Shown here: positions 1 through 5,351 of the stretch, one piece after another
How the letters are laid out: every line of letters begins with the position of its first letter
Position numbering within the stretch: the first letter of the stretch is position 1
Assembly: GCA_900313855.1 (NCBI GenBank)
Contig: OMSZ01000307.1
Coordinates: 1-6,555, forward strand
DNA length: 6,555 nucleotides
Reading direction: 5' to 3'
DNA from: an uncultured Eubacteriales bacterium
GTDB lineage: Bacteria; Bacillota; Clostridia; Lachnospirales; Lachnospiraceae
The notes under the pieces: generated by a model
Database searches by the model: none
What the model saw: only the letters and a program-made list of their open reading frames with translations
What the model was told of the DNA's origin: nothing
Program-made: the position numbers and the translations under genes

Positions 1-6
1 GTTTTT

Positions 7-1392
7 CTATCTTTCATCCATCGGAATATATTCCTGATTCTTCTTAACCGCCTTATACGCCGGACGGATAATCTTGCCCTGATTGATGAGCTCTTCTATT
101 CTATGCGCACTCCAACCTGCCATACGCGCAACCGCAAACAGCGGAGTAAAGAGCTCCATAGGAAGTCCAAGCATCTGATATACGAAGCCGGAATAGAAAT
201 CCACATTGGCGCTAACGCCCTTATATATCTTTCTCTCCTCAGCAATAACAAGCGGCGCGAGACGTTCAACATTTGAATATAACTGATACTCTTCTTCCAT
301 GCCCTTCTCGATCGAAAGCTTTTCTACAAAGCCCTTGAATACGCGGGCTCTCGGATCCGAGATAGAATAAACCGCATGTCCCATACCATATATCAAGCCT
401 GCTTTATCAAATGCCTCCCTGTGCAGAAGCTTTTTAAGGTATACCTTGATCTCATCCTCATCATTCCAGTCAGAGACCTCCTTCTTCATCTCGGCAAACA
501 TCTTGGTAACCTTGATATTAGCACCACCGTGCTTAGGACCTTTGAGAGAGCCTAACGATGCTGCCATTGAAGAATATGTATCCGTTCCCGAAGAAGTAAC
601 CACATGTGTTGTAAATGTAGAATTATTACCACCACCGTGCTCTGCATGTAAAACAAGCGCCAGATCAAGAATCCTTGCCTCTAACTCTGTATATTTGCTG
701 TCCGGCCGCAGTAAGTACAGAATGTTCTCAGCAGTAGAGAGATTACTCTGCGGCGTATGTATAAATAAACTGTTACCGTCATGATAATGACTGTATGCCT
801 GATAACCATAAACAGAAAGCAGCGGTACTACGGATATCAACTGCAGACACTGACGAAGCACATTAGGAATCGAAGTGTCATCAGCCTTCTCGTCATAAGC
901 GTATAAGGTAAGGATACTTCTTTGCAAAGTATTCATCATATCCTTACTGGGCGCTTTAAGAATAATATCTCTTACAAAATGCGTAGGCAGCGATGTCCTG
1001 TAATTACCAAGAATATCCGTGATCATCATCAGCTCTTCCCTGTTAGGAAGCTTTCCGAAAAGAAGAAGATACACCGTCTCCTCATATCCGAATCTCTTCT
1101 CCTCCATAAATCCTGATACTATATCTTCAACATCAACGCCCTGATAGTAAAGCTTTCCTTCACAAGGAATCATATCATTGTCTTCAACAATATAAGACTG
1201 TATCTTTGACACATCAGTCAAGCCTGTTAAAACTCCTCGTCCGTCAAGATCACGAAGTCCTCTCTTAACCTCATATTTGGTATATAATTCAGGATCGATC
1301 TTAAGATTTTGCAGACACAATTCAGAAAGACCCTTTATCTCATCTGTTATCTTTGAATACGAATTAATTCTTTCAATGTGGTTGTTATTCAC
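7..1392 (-). CDS. gltA: Citrate synthase
   Basis: This enzyme condenses acetyl-CoA with oxaloacetate to citrate in the cytoplasm; in fermentative clostridia it mainly feeds glutamate synthesis. The 461-residue protein carries the family's key sites: HAEHGGGNNST with the oxaloacetate-binding His252, GPKHGGAN with catalytic His288, the signature GMGHAVYSISDPR with catalytic His339 and Arg348, NVDFYSG with catalytic Asp398, and Arg423 in ARMAGWSAH. It is longer than the roughly 370-430 residues of many bacterial forms because of an N-terminal extension of about 70 residues. I chose the GTG at 1392 because AAGGGGTG lies 6 nt upstream; the in-frame ATG at 1440 has no ribosome binding site and would put the likely promoter inside the gene. 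The gene lies 177 bp downstream of purB with its own promoter. A 2-methylcitrate synthase is the main alternative, but nothing propionate-related is visible. The family call is very secure; the symbol is conventional (citZ in bacilli). Confidence 0.96.
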   Translation of the reverse strand: MNNNHIERINSYSKITDEIKGLSELCLQNLKIDPELYTKYEVKRGLRDLDGRGVLTGLTDVSKIQSYIVEDNDMIPCEGKLYYQGVDVEDIVSGFMEEKRFGYEETVYLLLFGKLPNREELMMITDILGNYRTSLPTHFVRDIILKAPSKDMMNTLQRSILTLYAYDEKADDTSIPNVLRQCLQLISVVPLLSVYGYQAYSHYHDGNSLFIHTPQSNLSTAENILYLLRPDSKYTELEARILDLALVLHAEHGGGNNSTFTTHVVTSSGTDTYSSMAASLGSLKGPKHGGANIKVTKMFAEMKKEVSDWNDEDEIKVYLKKLLHREAFDKAGLIYGMGHAVYSISDPRARVFKGFVEKLSIEKGMEEEYQLYSNVERLAPLVIAEERKIYKGVSANVDFYSGFVYQMLGLPMELFTPLFAVARMAGWSAHRIEELINQGKIIRPAYKAVKKNQEYIPMDER

Positions 1393-1430
1393 GCAATCAC
1401 CCCTTCTAAGCTTATATATCTCTAAGAAAT

Positions 1431-1439
1431 AGTATAGCA
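1431..1439 (-). promoter_or_regulatory. Extended -10 promoter of citrate synthase
   Basis: On the minus strand the sequence TGCTATACT matches an extended -10 element (TGnTATAAT with one mismatch). No good -35 hexamer sits 16-19 bp upstream, which is tolerated when the TG extension is present. It would start transcription near 1424, giving a leader of about 32 nt with the AAGGGGTG ribosome binding site at 1398-1405. The match is seen directly; use as a promoter is inferred. Confidence 0.5.
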
Positions 1440-1492
1440 TGAACTAAGTATTTGTGGCTTCATTGTCACAAAGAACATTCGTCCATGCTATA
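1433..1492. repeat. Nested inverted repeat over the citrate synthase promoter
   Basis: Two nested inverted repeats share almost the same centre near 1462. The outer arms are TATAGCATGaAC at 1433-1444 and GTcCATGCTATA at 1481-1492, which are 12 bp long with one mismatch and 9 bp perfect at the outer end. The inner arms are TTTGTG at 1451-1456 and CACAAA at 1467-1472. The proximal outer arm covers most of the -10 element, so binding of a dimeric regulator there would block transcription. It lies upstream of the inferred transcription start, so it is more likely a DNA operator than an mRNA hairpin. No regulator family can be named. Confidence 0.5.
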
Positions 1493-1569
1493 TAAACTTA
1501 CATATATAATATCACATTTTACTGAAAAACTAACATTTTTTTGTAAAATTCATAGAAATTTAACATTTT

Positions 1570-3018
1570 TTATACATTGATCTCTGCTGTCATTCCCAAA
1601 ACATCGCTGTTCGCATCCAATACAGGCTTAACCACCTCGTTAATGAATTCCTCTGTCTGCTGAGGCGCGCGACCCACGAAATTCTTAGGATCAAGGATCT
1701 CTTCGATCATTTCTTTGGTCATTCCAAATGCCGGATCTCCTGCGATCCTGTCCACGAGATCATTCTCCTTACCCTCTTTCTTCACAACCGCGCCTGCTGC
1801 CATTGAATGCTCACGAATCCTCTCATGAAGCTCCTGACGGTTTCCACCGCGTTTTACGGCATCCATCATTATATTCTCAGTAGCCATGAACGGAATCTCT
1901 TTCATAAATCTCTGATAAATAACCTTATCATAAACAACGAGTCCATCCACTACATTAAGATAAAGATCAAGTATTCCGTCTATTGCAAGAAATGCTTCCG
2001 GAACGGATATTCTCTTATTAGCCGAATCATCTAATGTTCTCTCAAACCACTGTGTTGCTGCAGTAATAGCCGGGTTAAGCGCATCTGCCATAACATAGTT
2101 AGCAAGTGAAGCGATTCTTTCCGAACGCATAGGATTTCTCTTATACGCCATAGCCGATGAACCGATCTGATTCTTCTCAAACGGCTCCTCAATCTCCTTA
2201 AGGTGCTGTAAAAGTCTTATGTCATTAGAAAACTTGTGTGCACTCTGGGCGATACCTGCAAGAACATTCAGCACTCTTGTATCTACCTTTCTCGAATATG
2301 TCTGACCTGAAACTGGATAACACTCAGAAAATCCCATCTTCTTCGCGATCATACCATCAATCTTCCTTACCGTTTCATGATCGCCGTTAAAAAGCTCCAA
2401 AAAGCTTGCCTGTGTTCCGGTTGTTCCCTTACAGCCTAACAGCTTCTGCTGGCTGATCATATAATCAAGATCCGAAAGATCGAGCATAAGCTCCTCCATC
2501 CACAAGGTCGCACGTTTTCCTACAGTAGTAGGCTGCGCCGGCTGGAAATGCGTAAATGCAAGCGTAGGAAGATCCTTATACTGCATAGCGAACTTTGACA
2601 ATTCATTAATAACATTAAGAAGCTTCTTTCTAAATAACTTCATGGCCTCTGTCATTATGATAATATCCGTATTATCGCCTACATAACAGCTTGTTGCCCC
2701 AAGATGTATAATACCTGCAGCAGCAGGACACTGCTTACCATACGCATATACATGACTCATAACGTCATGTCTGACAAGCTTCTCTCTCTCCTTAGCCACA
2801 TCATAATTAATATCTTCAGCAAATGCTTTAAGCTCCTTTATCTGCTCATCCGTGATAACCGGCTTCCCATTCTCGGAAAGACCTAACTCCTTCTCGGTCT
2901 CAGCCAATGCTATCCAAAGCTTTCTCCAGGTTGTGAATTTCTTATCGGGAGAGAAAATGTACTGCATCTCCTTACTTGCATATCTTTCCGAAAACGGACT
3001 TAAATACTTATCGTTCAT
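1570..3018 (-). CDS. purB: Adenylosuccinate lyase
   Basis: PurB is a cytoplasmic homotetramer of the fumarase/aspartase superfamily. It removes fumarate twice in purine synthesis: from SAICAR to AICAR and from adenylosuccinate to AMP. The 482-residue protein has the three conserved active-site regions. RHDVMSHV (83-90) and HLGATSCYVGDN (105-116) form the first, THFQPAQPTTVGKR (156-169) with the proposed acid His157 the second, and the superfamily signature GSSAMAYKRNP (286-296), whose serine loop holds the catalytic base, the third. The signature followed by MRSER and the length near 480 resemble the longer, human-like class rather than the roughly 430-residue Bacillus form. The ATG at 3018 is preceded by AGGAGG with good spacing. 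The gene stands apart from any other purine gene in the window and has its own promoter. No purine riboswitch core is seen in its roughly 85-nt leader, and no clear terminator follows it. Confidence 0.97.
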   Translation of the reverse strand: MNDKYLSPFSERYASKEMQYIFSPDKKFTTWRKLWIALAETEKELGLSENGKPVITDEQIKELKAFAEDINYDVAKEREKLVRHDVMSHVYAYGKQCPAAAGIIHLGATSCYVGDNTDIIIMTEAMKLFRKKLLNVINELSKFAMQYKDLPTLAFTHFQPAQPTTVGKRATLWMEELMLDLSDLDYMISQQKLLGCKGTTGTQASFLELFNGDHETVRKIDGMIAKKMGFSECYPVSGQTYSRKVDTRVLNVLAGIAQSAHKFSNDIRLLQHLKEIEEPFEKNQIGSSAMAYKRNPMRSERIASLANYVMADALNPAITAATQWFERTLDDSANKRISVPEAFLAIDGILDLYLNVVDGLVVYDKVIYQRFMKEIPFMATENIMMDAVKRGGNRQELHERIREHSMAAGAVVKKEGKENDLVDRIAGDPAFGMTKEMIEEILDPKNFVGRAPQQTEEFINEVVKPVLDANSDVLGMTAEINV

Positions 3019-3110
3019 AAGCTCCTCCTTATGTATTACCGGTAAATGATCCCGGTTATTATTATTGAATCATTAATGAATTACTAACGTATTAATTTTC
3101 ATGTATAACT

Positions 3111-3139
3111 ACTGTAAAGGTTTCAGTTAAAAAAGTCAA
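3111..3139 (-). promoter_or_regulatory. Vegetative-type promoter of purB
   Basis: On the minus strand TTGACT (3134-3139) and TACAGT (3111-3116) are separated by exactly 17 bp, matching the sigma-A consensus at 5/6 and 4/6 positions. Transcription would begin near 3104 and give a leader of about 85 nt. Just upstream of the AGGAGG ribosome binding site that leader carries ACCGG and CCGGT arms with a 9-nt loop, a weak hairpin of unknown meaning. The promoter lies back-to-back with the PilZ promoter. Confidence 0.6.
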
Positions 3140-3156
3140 TCAAAATACAATTTTAT

Positions 3157-3185
3157 TTGTTATTTTATATTACCTATGATATAAT
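3157..3185 (+). promoter_or_regulatory. Vegetative-type promoter of the PilZ gene
   Basis: TTGTTA (3157-3162) and a perfect TATAAT (3180-3185) are spaced by 17 bp on the plus strand. Transcription would start near 3192, leaving an unusually long leader of about 107 nt before the PilZ start codon. The -35 box lies only 17 bp from the -35 box of the divergent purB promoter, so the two may compete for polymerase. Confidence 0.65.
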
Positions 3186-3191
3186 GAGCAA

Positions 3192-3298
3192 AGAAGTTTT
3201 TCTTATGCTTTAACAGGGATAAGCACCTGATAATATCGGCATTTAACGGCAAAGCCGTACTATTTTTCAATAAAGAATTACATATTGGAGGGCATTTT
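3192..3298 (+). promoter_or_regulatory. Long, possibly structured 5' leader of the PilZ mRNA
   Basis: The leader between the inferred start site and the PilZ ATG can form two small stems. TGCTT (3206-3210) pairs with AAGCA (3221-3225), and ACGGC (3246-3250) pairs with GCCGT (3254-3258) around an AAA loop; the second is followed by a T run at 3263-3267. The words CAGGG (3214-3218) and GCAAAGCC (3249-3256) loosely recall the cyclic-di-GMP-I riboswitch. The second long arm and tetraloop receptor of that class are not evident, so I do not call a riboswitch. The ribosome binding site GGAGGG is at 3287-3292. Confidence 0.3.
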
Positions 3299-3652
3299 AT
3301 GGAGGAGAAAAGACGTTACAAAAGACTTCCTATTCAGTTAAACCTTGAGGTTTCAGAATTATTCAAGCAGGATAATAAGATAATTCCCGATCTTAATGCT
3401 GAAATCCATGTTTTTGACATCAATCAGGCAGGTATCGGATTCACTACAAAGAGTTACCTTCCCGAAGGATATTATTTTAACGCAACTATCGTATTAGAAT
3501 CATCTGAACAGAAGATAATGACTGTGGTTAAAATATTAAACGTATTCCAGTTAGAGGATGGCACTTACCGATACGGCTGTGAATTCGTAGGATTAGCCGG
3601 AATATTCAATTATCTGTTTGATGATTATGCAAAGAAGCTTGAAGAAGAATAG
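3299..3652 (+). CDS. Single-domain PilZ protein, putative cyclic-di-GMP receptor
   Basis: The 117-residue protein is essentially one PilZ domain with no signal peptide or membrane segment, so it should be a soluble cytoplasmic cyclic-di-GMP sensor. The N-terminal arginine motif RxxxR is present as R5-RYK-R9. The second ligand motif appears as DINQAG (40-45), where the usual serine of [D/N]xSxxG is asparagine. The end of the beta-barrel shows the typical YGCEFVGL (92-99), followed by a C-terminal helix (about 102-117). GGAGGG lies 6 nt before the ATG. The gene is alone on its strand, with its own promoter and a hairpin terminator 10 nt after its TAG stop. PilZ proteins usually change motility, polysaccharide export or adhesion when the nucleotide binds; the target here cannot be read from the context. 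The family call is strong, and ligand binding is probable but unproven given the Ser-to-Asn change. Confidence 0.88.
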   Translation: MEEKRRYKRLPIQLNLEVSELFKQDNKIIPDLNAEIHVFDINQAGIGFTTKSYLPEGYYFNATIVLESSEQKIMTVVKILNVFQLEDGTYRYGCEFVGLAGIFNYLFDDYAKKLEEE

Positions 3653-3662
3653 CGAGAATATC

Positions 3663-3691
3663 AAAGGGTACGCAAACGCGTACCCTTTATT
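3663..3691. terminator. Intrinsic terminator between convergent genes
   Basis: AAAGGGTACGC (3663-3673) and GCGTACCCTTT (3678-3688) form a perfect 11-bp stem with an AAAC loop. The outer T bases on each side supply a short U run in either direction. It begins 10 nt after the PilZ stop codon and faces the minus-strand amidase transcript, so it probably serves both. Confidence 0.85.
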
Positions 3692-3703
3692 CGTACTGTT
3701 GTA

Positions 3704-3877
3704 TTATTCGTTCCTACCCGACTTACTGTCTGCATTATTCTTACCGCCACGTTCCTGTATCTGCATTCTGTCTGCATTGTTCTTTCCGCCACGTTCCTGT
3801 ATCTACATTCTGTCTGCATTGTTCTTACCTCCACGTTCCTGTATCTGCATTCTGTCTGCATTGTTCTTTCCTGCTGC
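3704..3877 (-). pseudogene. Interrupted in-frame repeat tail downstream of the amidase stop
   Basis: Reading on in the amidase frame past its TAG (3878-3880) gives 58 codons that end at TAA (3704-3706), 15 bp before the terminator stem. The conceptual peptide is built from 14-residue units of the form GKNNADRMQIQERG and ends in SKSGRNE. One further in-frame TAG (3803-3805) replaces a CAG present in the other copies. The regular hydrophilic repeat, and the TAA placed right before the terminator, suggest an ancestral C-terminal tail now cut off by stops. Because the repeat has few stops in any frame, the open frame alone is weak evidence. Confidence 0.35.
3726..3871. repeat. 42-bp tandem repeat, about 3.5 copies
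   Basis: Three near-identical 42-bp units occupy 3726-3767, 3768-3809 and 3810-3851, each starting CTGTCTGCATT and containing CCACGTTCCTGTATCT. A fourth unit begins at 3852 and matches for about 20 bp, then diverges where it enters the end of the amidase gene. A further partial trace (CGTTCCT) sits on the other side near 3709. Units differ at only a few positions. The period is a multiple of three. Such minisatellites expand and contract by replication slippage. Confidence 0.9.
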
Positions 3878-5119
3878 CTATCTCCTGTATTCAAGCGGAT
3901 ATACGCACTGCCTTTTCCTTATACCCATCATAATTTCATAGTTAAGCCTCTCTTTAAGAACTGCTGATACTGCCTTTTGCTCTTTTACTGAAAGATCAGC
4001 CTCACCACTATAAGCAAACGAATTAAGCCAGTCGCATTTCCCAAAGCCAATAAGCTTTCCACCCGAATTACTATAGCCTGCATCAAATCCAACCTTATCA
4101 TATAATCCGACATAGGATAATGTGTAGTACTGTAAGTCAAGATTGTCGGGTATATAACCTTTAAGCTTATACTGACCGGTTTTTAATTCTTCGCCGAGCA
4201 TAAGATTTACCGTAAAGGAATTGCCGGAGCCATTCTTATATACAAGGTATATATAATTCACTCCGACACCGTCTTCTATATCCACCTCATATTCGGCCAT
4301 TGACGGAGAAGCATTGTTATAGTCACAAAGTTTTACTGACAAAAGCTTGGGCGGTGCAAAATAACTATATGATATCGCTTTAGTTGTCGCGCCATACTGC
4401 CTTGCATGCCTTCCTTCATACGTTGTACCATCCTTTGATGTAAGACCGTAGTACGCTGCTATTGCCCTGACATCAGCTTGCGCCAATTCCTTAATGCCAT
4501 CTTCATTTCTAACAAATTTCCAGTCTTCTATACTATCCATGAAGCAATGTTCCACGATGATCGCAGGTATACCGTAATTATAAGAATGCCTGAGTACCCC
4601 ATAGTAATCATCAAAGCTTCCGTCTTCCCTTCGTCGTCCCATCTGAGTCACCCGGGCAAAGGTACCCGCGTTATCTAATCCGATAGCTTCAAATTCACCC
4701 AGAAACAGATCCGCAAAATCTCTTAAGCTCTGCCTTCTTGCTTCTCCCGTACTTATATATACCGACGCTCCATGACTCTTGTGTGAAACACTGGCATTAC
4801 AATGCAGACTGATAAACATATCAGCACCTGCATTATATGCTGTAATAACTCTGTCCTTAAGACCTGCCGCCTCATCTTTATCTCTGGTTAAAACTATATT
4901 AACGCCATCGTATTCTTCAAGTCCTTCTTTGACATATTGTGCAAGCTTTAGATCAACATCCTTTTCCTTCTCACCGTAATAATCAGCTCCATTCTCATCC
5001 CCGCCATGTCCGGGATCAAGTGCTATCGTAACAGCTGCATTCACTTTAACCGGCATGATCATTACGAATAAACACAATATGAGAATTGTAATCATAAATC
5101 TGTTAAATGCATTACACAT
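3878..5119 (-). CDS. Secreted N-acetylmuramoyl-L-alanine amidase (Amidase_3) with C-terminal beta domain
   Basis: The protein is predicted to cleave the amide bond between N-acetylmuramic acid and L-alanine in peptidoglycan outside the membrane. Its 413 residues begin with a signal peptide (hydrophobic core about 9-22, likely cleavage after VNA at 26-28). An Amidase_3 zinc hydrolase domain follows (about 30-227), with LDPGHGG (His38), EKDVDL (Glu52), SLHCNAS (His106) and the catalytic Glu190 in VEHCF. Residues about 255-365 form a beta-rich, probably Ig-like domain I cannot name. I preferred the ATG at 5119 because GGAG (5126-5129) lies 6 nt upstream; the in-frame ATG at 5131 adds four residues but has only a weak site. 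The gene follows a transglutaminase-like gene on the same strand. It ends inside the edge of a 42-bp repeat array, so its last residues may be variable. A role in cell separation or wall turnover is likely; family-level confidence is high. Confidence 0.93.
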   Translation of the reverse strand: MCNAFNRFMITILILCLFVMIMPVKVNAAVTIALDPGHGGDENGADYYGEKEKDVDLKLAQYVKEGLEEYDGVNIVLTRDKDEAAGLKDRVITAYNAGADMFISLHCNASVSHKSHGASVYISTGEARRQSLRDFADLFLGEFEAIGLDNAGTFARVTQMGRRREDGSFDDYYGVLRHSYNYGIPAIIVEHCFMDSIEDWKFVRNEDGIKELAQADVRAIAAYYGLTSKDGTTYEGRHARQYGATTKAISYSYFAPPKLLSVKLCDYNNASPSMAEYEVDIEDGVGVNYIYLVYKNGSGNSFTVNLMLGEELKTGQYKLKGYIPDNLDLQYYTLSYVGLYDKVGFDAGYSNSGGKLIGFGKCDWLNSFAYSGEADLSVKEQKAVSAVLKERLNYEIMMGIRKRQCVYPLEYRR

Positions 5120-5156
5120 ATTATTCTCCATTCTTTTTCAAAGCAATAGAATTGAA

Positions 5157-5197
5157 AACTGCCACATTACTAATCCCTCAATCGTAATGTGGCAGTT
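5157..5197 (-). terminator. 14-bp perfect hairpin upstream of the amidase (terminator or attenuator)
   Basis: AACTGCCACATTAC (5157-5170) and GTAATGTGGCAGTT (5184-5197) pair perfectly around a 13-nt loop. On the minus strand the stem runs into TTTTCAATTCTATT, a modest U run as expected of an intrinsic terminator. It lies 155 nt past the transglutaminase stop and only 27 nt before the amidase ribosome binding site. It could end the upstream transcript, or act as a regulated barrier before the amidase. Confidence 0.6.
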
Positions 5198-5351
5198 CCT
5201 TATATCGCAAAGCCGCCTATATTAAGTAAATTTATTCTCGCCAACCGGTGACTCGCGGGCGAACATGAGGGGATAAACCACCTCACATTCAATTGTATAA
5301 AATGTCCGGTGTCTTCAGAACATATTATGACGCAGCCGCCAATAATATGAA
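5198..5351 (-). promoter_or_regulatory. Spacer between surface genes with several potential hairpins
   Basis: No gene is seen here. Three further inverted repeats could fold in a minus-strand transcript: CATATTAT/ATAATATG (5321-5328 with 5342-5349, 13-nt loop), TGAGGGG/CC-CCTCA (5266-5272 with 5278-5285, one bulge) and TCGCC/GGCGA (5238-5242 with 5258-5262). The GC-rich core at 5237-5272 stands out from the AT-rich flanks. The first hairpin begins 2 nt after the upstream stop codon and lacks a T run. I do not recognise a known riboswitch core. No convincing -35/-10 pair was found. Confidence 0.35.

Noticed and set aside
446..1116. Plus-strand open frames inside citrate synthase, and similar ones inside purB and the amidase
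   Set aside because: They are antisense to clearly identified genes, with no ribosome binding sites and no recognisable protein features.
1393..1440. Upstream ATG start for citrate synthase at 1440
   Set aside because: It has no ribosome binding site, and the added 16 residues would overlap the extended -10 promoter; the GTG at 1392 has a strong site.
1531..1570. Direct repeat TAACATTTTT at 1531-1540 and 1561-1570
   Set aside because: It is a short AT-rich word in an AT-rich spacer, with no stem and no target-site pattern; likely chance.
3726..3871. CRISPR array
   Set aside because: The 42-bp units are contiguous with no unique spacers between them and no cas genes nearby.
3661..3894. Minus-strand open frame of 77 codons through the repeat array (TTG start)
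   Set aside because: It has no ribosome binding site, starts inside the amidase gene, runs through the terminator hairpin, and owes its length to a stop-free 42-bp repeat.
3618..3941. Plus-strand open frame of 107 codons overlapping the PilZ end and the repeats
   Set aside because: It starts within PilZ in another frame, crosses the terminator, and most of its length is the repeat unit and antisense amidase sequence.
5120..5131. Upstream ATG start for the amidase at 5131
   Set aside because: It has only an A-rich weak site upstream, while GGAG at 5126-5129 is ideally placed for the ATG at 5119. Not excluded.
5207..5215. GCAAAGCCG shared with the PilZ leader (3249-3257)
   Set aside because: It is a single 9-mer in different structural settings and opposite orientation relative to the genes; likely coincidence.
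5157..5349. Miniature transposable element bounded by inverted repeats
   Set aside because: The inverted repeats form separate local hairpins rather than matching termini, and no flanking duplication is seen.
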